Source: Nostoc sp. CHAB 5834 (GTDB lineage Bacteria > Cyanobacteriota > Cyanobacteriia > Cyanobacteriales > Nostocaceae). From it: 6,798 bases of DNA. Below, in pieces: positions 1-5,797 of this stretch. The stretch lies in NCBI GenBank assembly GCA_020829485.1, contig JAIVFU010000243.1:1-6798 (forward strand), in the 5' to 3' direction. Every line of letters begins with the position of its first letter. The stretch's first letter is position 1. Below the pieces are notes generated by a model that saw nothing but the letters and a program-made list of their open reading frames with translations, did no database searches and had not been told where the DNA came from. The position numbers and the translations under genes are program-made.

Positions 1-776
1 TGTGTACCTAATTTGGTTTTAATGCTATCTAGTAAAGCCCCGCCCAGACAAGTGAAGTCCACATCATTAGTTGATACGATAGAAGCTTTTACCCAGGGGA
101 AATAAGCAACTCCGTAGTTGAGATTATTCTGACCTACCCCACCCCGAAAAGCTCCTATGGCAGTATCTAATGCTGTACGATCGAGAATGGCACTGTCGTA
201 TACATCCATGATTGCCATTCGACTTTGGTCAAGGGCGCATCGACGAAGCACACTCGTCATAACTTTATTATATTCTTCAATCGTACCAAGTCGATGAGCG
301 TCCGGGCATAGAATTAATGTTGGTTCTTGCTCGAAGGCTAATGTGTCAATGGCATCACTAAAGATTTTGGGTGCAGGTGCTGCATGATCCCCATAAAGGC
401 CAGCCGATATAATGTAGCAAGTGGCACCACCATTCTGGTAAAACAGTTTGAGACTATTGTATAGATAAAATGGCTTTTTATCAGACGTAAATGACAACTC
501 CCCAACGGTAATAGTATCAGGAAGAGGTGCAGTGACTGGGGCGCTAGGATTCGGAAGCAGGGTAAACGTTGGTACATGTCCCCGCCCAAAGATGGTATTA
601 TACTCCTGTAAGGAAGTGATGCGAACGGGCTTGCCCTTCATGGTCTGCCCTTTGTGACTGGCACTTTCTGTATAGCCGATGAAGACGGGTATAGCCGTCG
701 CTACCTCTACTACCGAATTGGGGAAAGCGTTTTTTTCAACAATGTAAACCCCTGGGGTTTTGGGAGGAACAACCAT
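1..776 (-). CDS. Contractile sheath protein of an eCIS / phage-tail-like particle, N-terminal 258 residues (cut by window edge)
   Basis: The frame is open from the ATG at 776 to the left edge, giving 258 codons plus two bases, so the C-terminal part lies outside the window. The start is well placed: residues 8-11 are PGVY and residues 27-37 are TAIPVFIGYTE, the N-terminal signature of contractile tail sheath proteins. Further in, FYQNGGATCYIIS and later AFRGGVGQNNLNYGVAYFPW match the usual sheath layout. In eCIS and phage tails the sheath polymerises around the inner tube and its contraction drives the tube into a target. The gene is third in a leftward operon, 28 bp after the stop of the 297-residue gene. 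There is no Shine-Dalgarno sequence, as is usual in Bacteroidota. With a DUF4255 protein upstream, an eCIS is favoured over a myovirus prophage. Family assignment is firm; the particle type is inferred from context. Confidence 0.93.
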   Translation of the reverse strand, partial: MVVPPKTPGVYIVEKNAFPNSVVEVATAIPVFIGYTESASHKGQTMKGKPVRITSLQEYNTIFGRGHVPTFTLLPNPSAPVTAPLPDTITVGELSFTSDKKPFYLYNSLKLFYQNGGATCYIISAGLYGDHAAPAPKIFSDAIDTLAFEQEPTLILCPDAHRLGTIEEYNKVMTSVLRRCALDQSRMAIMDVYDSAILDRTALDTAIGAFRGGVGQNNLNYGVAYFPWVKASIVSTNDVDFTCLGGALLDSIKTKLGT

Positions 777-804
777 ACAGCAAGTTCAGCGAATTAGTGA
801 ATGA

Positions 805-1698
805 TTAGATGTAAATCAATATTTCTGAATACGTTTTTTTATTGTCTTTCTCTTTGGGTTTTACAAATGAGTTAACGTCTGGCCTGGGTAGGTTCTGAAT
901 AATAACCCGCTTAGGTCGGTTTGCCGGAGCATCGATTAGTTGATACCGCTCTGTATTTACTTTTTTTAAAGCAATTGGGGCAGGCAGGTGGAAAAAGACG
1001 CCCTCTCCAATCTGTTCCGGGTTAATTTCAACATCAGGGCCAACGACGATCCTGAGATCATTGAGGTTTGGTCCATTTTCCGAGAGTAGCCGATCTCTCT
1101 TGCGAATGACATACCGCCAAATTGTTGCCCGGGATTTAATAGCGATCTTAAAGGTTGGTGATAATTCTTTAGGCAGAGAATCCACGATCAGTACAGCCCA
1201 AGGTTGTACTGAACCAAAGGCGTTGTCAAGCCGTATATCAATCTGTTCGGTATCCGTAGGCAGATTAGTCAATAACCTATCATTCCACTGTAAATCAAGG
1301 TGGGCAGGCGCAACGCCACCCACCGGCTTTATCCCGTCATCAACCGGGCTACGAGAGCCTGTACTGGTTTTGAAACAGAAAATTTTGCCAGTTGCCGGAG
1401 ATTCTTCCGGTTCTGTGTAATTACCGAAATACGGATTCGTTGGCTGTATCGCGAATACGAGCGGCAAAAATGGTTCCCCTCGTTTCCCGGCTTTAGAGTC
1501 ATCCTGTAGCCAGGTTTGAATCCGTTTTTCAGCAATTAGGATAAACTGATTATCGAGTTGCTTCATGCGGATACCCACACGTGCCAGTTTAGTTGCAGTC
1601 GCGGTCGTTGGCGTAATTCGGTACTCCTTAAATTTATTGTCATTGAAGTAAGAATGTTCCAGAACAACAGTCAGTAATTTGACGAACGACGTATTCAT
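805..1698 (-). CDS. eCIS operon protein of unassigned family, possible cap-associated component (297 aa)
   Basis: A full 297-residue ORF sits between the DUF4255 gene (11 bp upstream) and the sheath gene (28 bp downstream), so it is almost certainly co-transcribed with them. I do not recognise a named domain. No signal peptide or membrane segment is visible, which fits a cytoplasmic structural protein. Residues 1-60 look like a folded beta-rich module (LLTVVLEHSYF, then an FILIAEKRIQ strand). Residues 66-135 are rich in G, P and T and loop-like. Residues 150-250 alternate short strands with a basic segment WRYVIRKRDR (194-203). The tail 262-291 is basic and lysine-rich and ends in the hydrophobic YSEILIYI. 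In Bacteroidota eCIS loci a conserved protein of this kind commonly sits between the terminator and sheath genes. A role as cap adaptor or sheath-cap connector is inference from position only. Confidence 0.85.
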   Translation of the reverse strand: MNTSFVKLLTVVLEHSYFNDNKFKEYRITPTTATATKLARVGIRMKQLDNQFILIAEKRIQTWLQDDSKAGKRGEPFLPLVFAIQPTNPYFGNYTEPEESPATGKIFCFKTSTGSRSPVDDGIKPVGGVAPAHLDLQWNDRLLTNLPTDTEQIDIRLDNAFGSVQPWAVLIVDSLPKELSPTFKIAIKSRATIWRYVIRKRDRLLSENGPNLNDLRIVVGPDVEINPEQIGEGVFFHLPAPIALKKVNTERYQLIDAPANRPKRVIIQNLPRPDVNSFVKPKEKDNKKTYSEILIYI

Positions 1699-1709
1699 AG
1701 CGATTGGGC

Positions 1710-2261
1710 CTACTGTTTAACACTGGTTATCAATGGTATTGACCCCTGACTAAGGTCTTCCTGGATAGTCAGCATACGAACTTTGTATAACACAGCAGGG
1801 ATATGTTTCCCGCCAAGCTTACCCCAGATGTGACTCCATTCCTGAAAGCTAACGGACTGTAAATCGACCACTAATCGGTCAATGGATGGATCAAGCGATG
1901 AAGTCTGATTGGTAAATACACCATGACTTTGAAAGAAGGTCAGTGTCTGAGAAATGAATTTTAACGATTCGGTATAGTCATTAAATGTGGCTCCCGCCAA
2001 TACATATAGATTGATACCGATTGAAGGTGATTTTCGAACGGCTTCGTCCTGTTTTACTTTAATTGAGCTGACGTTTCGAAGCGATGTTTCGGGTTCAATG
2101 TTAATCAGAGAGAGCGTAACCTTGTCGATATTCCGGGTGGACAAAGACCCGTCAAGATTGGTATAAGATGACAATATTGCCTTATCTTCATTTAACGCAA
2201 AAACGCTTTTTAAGTAGCTATTCAGTTCAGATGTCAGAAATTCAAGAGCAAGTTCTATCAT
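1710..2261 (-). CDS. DUF4255 / Pvc16-type tail terminator (cap) protein of an eCIS
   Basis: This 183-residue protein has the usual length and pattern of the DUF4255 family (Pvc16/Afp16 N-terminal domain). It has an acidic helical start, then strands with VTLSLINIEPETSLRN (48-63), the central INLYVLAGATFNDYTESLKF (83-102), and a C-terminal block WSHIWGKLGGKHIPAVLYKVRMLTI (142-166) carrying the characteristic W-x-x-L/G-G then P-x-x-x-Y arrangement. Family members cap the distal end of the tube-sheath assembly and set its length. This is the first gene of the leftward operon, which is common for eCIS loci. It is preceded by an A/T-rich leader with direct repeats rather than a ribosome binding site. 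The family is diagnostic of eCIS rather than type VI secretion or ordinary phage tails. The assignment comes from the sequence pattern; the role is family knowledge. Confidence 0.88.
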   Translation of the reverse strand: MIELALEFLTSELNSYLKSVFALNEDKAILSSYTNLDGSLSTRNIDKVTLSLINIEPETSLRNVSSIKVKQDEAVRKSPSIGINLYVLAGATFNDYTESLKFISQTLTFFQSHGVFTNQTSSLDPSIDRLVVDLQSVSFQEWSHIWGKLGGKHIPAVLYKVRMLTIQEDLSQGSIPLITSVKQ

Positions 2262-2277
2262 TGTGTTAAACTGAAAT

Positions 2278-2314
2278 AACTAAGTATTTAATTGTTTTGT
2301 AAACTAAGTACTTA
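2278..2314. promoter_or_regulatory. Direct repeats with a 10-bp palindrome just upstream of the eCIS operon
   Basis: AACTAAGTATTTA (2278-2290) recurs as AACTAAGTACTTA (2302-2314), with one mismatch and 24 bp start to start, only 17-53 bp before the DUF4255 start codon. The second copy contains the perfect palindrome TAAGTACTTA (2305-2314). Position and symmetry suggest an operator or promoter region for the eCIS operon. No clean TAnnTTTG -7 element was found on the minus strand here, so the promoter itself is not located. Confidence 0.35.
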
Positions 2315-2468
2315 CTACTAGCCTTCCTATAAATGCACTTATAAAAGTTTTGTATTTATTAACCGGTGTATATATGTTTAAAGTGAGTTTGTGAATTTTA
2401 ACTATTTGACTATCAATAATTTGACCTTTTAAGTCAAAGTCTCTACTGGCTTTGATATATGTAAATCT

Positions 2469-2573
2469 CTAGAACGAAATGGCGAACTCCGTATATTCTT
2501 TGGTAGTGAGTACCATCAGCATAGCATTCAGCTCATGATTTGGCGGATAGCCAAATTGACCAAATAAGATTTC
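2469..2573 (-). pseudogene. Possible C-terminal remnant of a decayed gene (34 codons)
   Basis: On the minus strand an open stretch of 34 codons reads EILFGQFGYPPNH followed by ELNAMLMVLTTKEYTEFAISF and a TAG stop. Its composition looks protein-like (aromatic, proline and acidic residues in a natural mix). However, it is bounded upstream by an in-frame TGA at 2574-2576, and the first ATG gives only 17 residues. I do not recognise a family. It could be the tail of an inactivated gene or chance; the length alone is not significant. Confidence 0.18.
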
Positions 2574-2644
2574 TCAACACGTTCTTGCTTTTTTAGCTAC
2601 GTAGCCCTGTGTTTTACATGTTAACATTAGCATTTATAAAAAAT

Positions 2645-2658
2645 AAATCAATTGATTT
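2645..2658. repeat. 14-bp perfect palindrome AAATCAATTGATTT
   Basis: AAATCAATTGATTT equals its own reverse complement over all 14 bases. It lies in the gene-poor stretch, about 385 bp before the eCIS operon. It could be a regulator binding site, but A/T-rich palindromes of this length also arise by chance. Confidence 0.3.
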
Positions 2659-3162
2659 TCGGCGTACAGTACTGGTCAGCTTCATATAGGTAAGAAGTAG
2701 CTCAAAACACCCTCACAAAGCTTCTGGTGGATGTTGCGTACCACTTTCTTTATGTGACATCGATGTTTATTTCCGTACATGCTCCCCTCCTACTCCAACC
2801 GGCCATTTTCGGCTAATAAAAGGGTAACTAATGCTATTTATTGGACTCTGTAATCGGCTGTTAGTTAATGATTTGTCTCAAGATCAATCGTTAATGAAAA
2901 CCGTTCAGGAAACCCTCCGTTTTATTTAAATATAAGATTCAAACCGAGTGGTTCACTGTACCAAATTTCTTTTTAGTAGACTTTATTGCGTTTTTGATCC
3001 ACCCTTACTTGGTGACAAAACAGATCCTGCTTCCCTTCCTTGAAAGCAGCAAGCTTTGCAAAAATTCAACTAAGGGAACCTGCATCTGCTGTTTTTAACT
3101 GCACTCCAGTATCTTAAATTAAGTACGTTGGCATAAGTTGCTAAAATACAAGGACTTAGCTT

Positions 3163-3229
3163 TACTTAGATCTTCTTTGAAAGTAATGTTGCCAGAATGG
3201 CAACATTACTTTCAAAGAAGATCTAAGTA
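3163..3229. repeat. Perfect 32-bp inverted repeat with 3-nt loop at the 3' end of parB (candidate parS or terminator)
   Basis: Positions 3163-3194 and 3198-3229 are exact reverse complements over 32 bases, separated only by GAA (3195-3197). The right arm contains the last codons and the TAG stop (3223-3225) of parB. A run TTTTT follows at 3231-3235 on the plus strand, so the structure resembles an intrinsic terminator for rightward transcription. For parB's own (minus-strand) transcript the arm is followed by AAGCTAAGTCC, with no U-tract. In type Ia partition systems such as P1, the centromere parS lies just downstream of parB and contains inverted repeats, so this element is also a good centromere candidate. 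The repeat is seen directly; its function is inferred. Confidence 0.8.
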
Positions 3230-4146
3230 CTTTTTAATCGTTTAGCCTTGTTCGAAAGAGCGATGATTTCATCGCAGGATTTCTCAAATCTTGCAGAGTT
3301 TGGGCTAAGCTCAGTGGCCAATTTGATGATTTTGTTCACTAAGTTCTGTAGTGCTTCATTATCAAGTGCTGGTCTTTTTGGCTTATCAAGAGCGGGCTTC
3401 TCATCAAATGCCAGTAATTCTGTTAAAGTAAGGAGACGCGAATTTGTTTCATCACTCTTTCCAACAGCACGGATCAAATCTTTTGATACTTTTCGTTTTC
3501 CTGTTAACACATCTTGCTTCAGATCAGGGCTAAGTTTATCGATTCCTTCGGAATATTCCCGGTCGCGATGAATGGTTCTTGGAGAAACGTTGAACTCGTT
3601 AGCTAACTTATCCTGTGTCCGCTGGGCTAATCTGTCCTCTTGTTCTTCGATTTGTAAATAGTTTTTTCCATCGATGACAGGCCGACCAGCTGCTTGACGT
3701 TCATTTCTATATTTAAGTCCCCTTAGGTAGGCAGTTTGCTCAGGTGTTAAATTACGACGACCTAACTGGTTATTGATCATAAACTCGCGAACAGCTTGAA
3801 GATCGGGAAACTCCCGGAGCATAACTCTAAAATCAATATTATTTTTTTTACATATGGCATAACGGTTATGACCATCCACTAACACATTTAAAGGCGAATC
3901 ATTGCTGGATCCATCAATCTCACCTTGTGTTGTTTGCCATATCAGTAAAGACTCTCGACATCCATCTTTTTGAATATTTGCTTCTAGCTGTTCGTACTCA
4001 GTAGCTTGAAGTGGGGGAATGAATGATTTCAACTGAGGTAAAACCGTCATGTTGGCCTTTATTTCATCCAACATGCTTTGCATTAAATTAGCTGTATTTC
4101 TGTGTAACACAGGAGGTGTACCAGCAGATGTTGCAAATTTTTTCAT
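3223..4146 (-). CDS. parB: ParB-family plasmid partition protein
   Basis: The protein is 307 residues from the ATG at 4146. Residues about 35-135 form a ParB/Srx-type N-terminal domain: LKSFIPPLQATEYEQLEANI, then LVDGHNRYAI (DGHNR at 91-95) and the GRRNLTPEQ motif (129-137). A helix-turn-helix follows at about 175-197 (TQDKLANEFNVSPRTIHRD). The C-terminal part, after a lysine- and proline-containing linker near 250, is helical and probably dimerises. The protein would bind a plasmid centromere and work with ParA in segregation. The nucleotide pocket reads DGHNRY rather than the GERR-type loop of chromosomal ParB. Start choice: an in-frame ATG at 4191 would overlap parA by 29 bp and add a leader (MRYSLTTSPNPTLLI) with no family resemblance. 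The ATG at 4146 begins MKKF, 16 bp after the parA stop, with an A/T-rich leader. Its stop lies inside the perfect inverted repeat. Confidence 0.9.
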   Translation of the reverse strand: MKKFATSAGTPPVLHRNTANLMQSMLDEIKANMTVLPQLKSFIPPLQATEYEQLEANIQKDGCRESLLIWQTTQGEIDGSSNDSPLNVLVDGHNRYAICKKNNIDFRVMLREFPDLQAVREFMINNQLGRRNLTPEQTAYLRGLKYRNERQAAGRPVIDGKNYLQIEEQEDRLAQRTQDKLANEFNVSPRTIHRDREYSEGIDKLSPDLKQDVLTGKRKVSKDLIRAVGKSDETNSRLLTLTELLAFDEKPALDKPKRPALDNEALQNLVNKIIKLATELSPNSARFEKSCDEIIALSNKAKRLKST

Positions 4147-4162
4147 TATTAATAAGGTAGGA

Positions 4163-5116
4163 TTAGGGGAGGTTGTTAGCGAATACCTCATCAGCTAAGG
4201 ATTGGTAATCGGCTGCTCCTGATGAATTAGGCTTGTAATCAAAAATGGTCTTGCCTACATATTGGGACTCAGCAATGGCTACATTTTGTCTAATTTCTGT
4301 CTTAAAGAAAGGTTGCCCTTTTAGATCGTCCCGAACCTTGCCCATCAATTCACGGTGAAGTACTAATTGAGAGTTAACCTGGGCCATTACAATTCCTTCT
4401 ACCTTCAATTTAGGATTAAATGATTCTTTGATATCTTGTATAAGTTCTAATAGATTGTACATGCCTTTTACAGCAGATGCTTCTGGTTCTAAAACAACTA
4501 ATGCAGCTGAAGACGCAACCAGAGCAGAATATGTAAAGATATTTAGGGAGGGTGGGCAGTCTATAAGGATATAATCGTATTTTAACAAAATCGGTGCTAA
4601 GGCATTTCGAAAACGCAAAACCCCACTAGGCGTTTTTATCAATTCTGCTTCTGCCTTCGCTAATTCTAGGTCGCTAGCTACAACATGGTACCCATCTGAT
4701 AATGGGACTACCGGTAAAGGGCTGCCTTGTGTAAGTGTTTGCAGTAACTGCTGTTCAGGGTTATGAATACCTAAGCTTTGGGAAAGATTTCCTTGGGAAT
4801 CCATATCAATCAAAAGAACGGATTGGTGCCTGTTGACTAATCCTTTACCAAGATTGATGGTTGTTGTGGTTTTCCCAACACCTCCCTTGTGATTGACGAT
4901 TGAAAGAACAATGGCTCTTTTCTCACGGAACTCATTGATGCCATACTGAAGGAGGATTGGTTCTAGTGCTTTCAAGTGAGATTCTGTTAGCCTTCGCTGC
5001 CCATTCATTGCTTTCGCTAATGTTCCTGCGGGTAAACCTGACTCTTTCGTTAATCCAGAGTGAGATAGAGTGTATTTTTTCTTCAAGAAGGCGTATACTT
5101 CTTCGTGCGTAAGCAT
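4163..5116 (-). CDS. parA: ParA partition ATPase, type Ia-like with N-terminal helix-turn-helix
   Basis: The 317-residue protein has a deviant Walker A box KGGVGKTT (77-84), a Walker A' motif DMDSQGN (104-110) and a Walker B-like LIDCPPS (184-190), the set that defines ParA/MinD ATPases. Residues 17-57 (SHSGLTKESGLPAGTLAKAM and onward) look like an HTH DNA-binding segment, as in type Ia ParA proteins that repress their own operon. The larger size fits this class; type Ib ParAs are near 200-260 residues and lack the HTH. The protein would bind the nucleoid non-specifically with ATP and move plasmid copies through ParB bound at the centromere. It is the first gene of the leftward parAB operon. 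A 17-bp-arm inverted repeat lies 48-89 bp upstream, the expected place for a ParA operator. AAAGG sits about 9 bp before the ATG as a possible weak ribosome binding site. Confidence 0.95.
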   Translation of the reverse strand: MLTHEEVYAFLKKKYTLSHSGLTKESGLPAGTLAKAMNGQRRLTESHLKALEPILLQYGINEFREKRAIVLSIVNHKGGVGKTTTTINLGKGLVNRHQSVLLIDMDSQGNLSQSLGIHNPEQQLLQTLTQGSPLPVVPLSDGYHVVASDLELAKAEAELIKTPSGVLRFRNALAPILLKYDYILIDCPPSLNIFTYSALVASSAALVVLEPEASAVKGMYNLLELIQDIKESFNPKLKVEGIVMAQVNSQLVLHRELMGKVRDDLKGQPFFKTEIRQNVAIAESQYVGKTIFDYKPNSSGAADYQSLADEVFANNLP

Positions 5117-5139
5117 AACATTACCTTTAAGTCGTGCCT

Positions 5140-5147
5140 CAAATTTA
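5140..5147 (-). promoter_or_regulatory. parA: Bacteroidota-type -7 element (TAAATTTG) of the parAB promoter
   Basis: On the minus strand TAAATTTG matches the Bacteroidota -7 consensus TAnnTTTG and lies 23 bp before the parA ATG, giving a plausible short leader. No good TTG -33 element stands at the usual distance of about 19 nt; that region runs into the 17-bp inverted repeat. A regulator bound there would therefore block the promoter. Confidence 0.4.
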
Positions 5148-5163
5148 TACCAAAAATAAAATT

Positions 5164-5205
5164 ATCTCCTTGTGTTGGTATCATTTTTTACCAACACAAG
5201 GAGAT
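5164..5205. promoter_or_regulatory. Perfect 17-bp inverted repeat upstream of parA (candidate ParA operator or parS)
   Basis: ATCTCCTTGTGTTGGTA (5164-5180) and TACCAACACAAGGAGAT (5189-5205) are exact reverse complements with an 8-nt spacer. The repeat sits directly behind the proposed parAB -7 element. Because ParA has an N-terminal HTH, autorepression at this palindrome is the simplest reading. A hairpin-type terminator for leftward transcripts arriving from the origin is possible, since AATTTTATTTTT follows on the minus strand. The alternative is a centromere. Confidence 0.65.
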
Positions 5206-5231
5206 GATGTAGTTAATCGTCATTTGAGAGT

Positions 5232-5270
5232 ACAACATTTTAGACTTTTACCTAATGTAAAATGCGTTGT
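5232..5270. repeat. Imperfect inverted repeat in the par-rep intergenic region
   Basis: ACAACATTTTA (5232-5242) pairs with TAAAATGCGTTGT (5258-5270) over 11 base pairs if the GC at 5264-5265 is bulged out; the loop is 15 nt. It lies between the parA operator candidate and the first outlying iteron. No T-run follows. Its function is unknown and it may be chance. Confidence 0.3.
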
Positions 5271-5314
5271 GTTAAATACTTTATATTACTGAATATCAGA
5301 TAGTTATGCTTTAA

Positions 5315-5333
5315 GTCCGTACAAAATAGTAGC
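5315..5333 (+). repeat. Outlying iteron 1 (one of eight)
   Basis: GTCCGTACAAAATAGTAGC matches the iteron consensus CTCCGTACARAATAGTAGT at all but the two end bases. It lies 332 bp upstream of the main array, in the same orientation. It may act as an extra Rep-binding site for copy-number control by handcuffing. Confidence 0.75.
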
Positions 5334-5430
5334 TATAATAGTATTTAGATCATTCAACACTTCGAGAGAAACCATTAATCCTAATTATAAATGGTGTTAA
5401 ACTGTTGACTCACAGCATTTTGTGCGTAAA

Positions 5431-5449
5431 CTCCGTACAAAATAGTAGT
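5431..5449 (+). repeat. Outlying iteron 2
   Basis: CTCCGTACAAAATAGTAGT is a full match to the A-variant of the iteron, in the same orientation and 216 bp upstream of the main array. The A/T-rich stretch lies between this copy and the main array, so the presumed melting region is flanked by iterons on both sides. Confidence 0.85.
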
Positions 5450-5460
5450 CGCGGTATCTT

Positions 5461-5630
5461 CAATAATAATTGACCTTTGCTTTTCTTTTTCCCAATTTAA
5501 CTTTTCTTATTTTATTTTAAACTATTCTAATTCTTACTTTAGAAGCTAATTCTATCAAACTATTTGTGATCATTCTTTATTTTAACTCTTTTGATTATTT
5601 TAACCTACCCATAATATATTGGTAATGAGT
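5461..5630. other. A/T-rich stretch, candidate DNA unwinding element
   Basis: From 5461 to 5580 only 26 of 120 bases are G or C, and the plus strand is pyrimidine-rich with many TTTTC and TTTTA runs. It contains no gene. Its place between outlying iteron 2 and the iteron array fits the A/T-rich region that opens first in iteron origins. The composition is seen; the role is inferred. Confidence 0.5.
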
Positions 5631-5646
5631 TAGGTATGACACATAT

Positions 5647-5797
5647 CCCCGTACAGAATAGTAGCGATCTCCGTACAGAATAGTAGTGACCTCCGTACAG
5701 AATAGTAGTAACATTTCGAATTAACTCCGTACAGAATAGTAGTAGAGTGTTTGTATCTCCGTACAAAATAGTAGTGATCTCCGTACATGTTATTATT
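5647..5797 (+). repeat. Iteron array of the plasmid origin (five full copies plus one degenerate)
   Basis: Direct 19-bp repeats with consensus CTCCGTACARAATAGTAGT begin at 5647, 5669, 5691, 5725 and 5757. A last copy at 5779 keeps only CTCCGTACA before diverging. Start-to-start distances are 22, 22, 34, 32 and 22 bp. The copies at 5669, 5691 and 5725 are identical (G variant); 5647 is the same but with two end changes; 5757 is the A variant. Such arrays directly upstream of a Rep_3 gene are binding sites for the initiator. The spacing and lack of associated cas genes exclude a CRISPR array. Confidence 0.93.

Larger units (their letters stand above)
2315..3162. other. Gene-poor intergenic stretch between parB and the eCIS operon
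   Basis: About 850 bp hold no ORF that I would call a gene on either strand. Contents are short palindromes (listed separately), a 6-bp-stem hairpin TTTGAC/GTCAAA at 2420-2438, a small CTTAA-A-TTAAG palindrome at 3112-3122, a 34-codon coding-like fragment on the minus strand (listed separately) and a 32-codon ORF on the plus strand at 2831-2929 that is no longer than expected by chance. No insertion-sequence ends, tRNA or rRNA sequence were recognised. The stretch must contain the eCIS promoter and could contain a small RNA or remnants of decayed genes. Confidence 0.6.

Noticed and set aside
338..589. Minus-strand 83-codon ORF within the sheath gene
   Set aside because: It overlaps the well-supported sheath frame on the same strand and has no recognisable features.
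1061..1420. Plus-strand ORF of 119 codons (and shorter ones at 1300-1509 and, minus strand, 1329-1535)
   Set aside because: They lie wholly inside the 297-residue eCIS gene in other frames, show no family pattern, and are shadows.
1..2261. Type VI secretion system or ordinary contractile prophage tail
   Set aside because: T6SS sheaths are two TssB/TssC proteins without the PGVY/TAIPVFIGYTE pattern, and DUF4255 next to the sheath is typical of eCIS. No capsid or packaging gene is visible, although the window is too short to exclude a phage fully.
2772..2781. TCCGTACATG resembling the degenerate last iteron
   Set aside because: Only ten bases match and the rest of the iteron is absent. It lies far from the origin in unrelated sequence, so chance is the simplest explanation.
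2831..2929. Plus-strand 32-codon ORF beginning MLFIGLCNRLL
   Set aside because: Its length is within chance for this composition, an in-frame stop lies directly upstream, and no ribosome binding site or family is seen. It could be a small peptide, but nothing supports that.
3248..3571. Plus-strand 107-codon ORF opposite parB
   Set aside because: It is antisense to the parB 3' part; its Ser/Phe-rich composition is typical of a reverse-frame shadow.
4147..4191. Upstream in-frame ATG (4191) as the parB start
   Set aside because: It would overlap parA by 29 bp and add 15 residues with no ParB resemblance. The ATG at 4146 starts a typical MKKF N-terminus just after the parA stop. This cannot be settled without N-terminal data.
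5647..5797. CRISPR-like appearance of the direct repeats
   Set aside because: Gaps between copies are only 3-15 bp, no cas genes are present, and the array directly precedes a Rep_3 gene, which identifies it as iterons.
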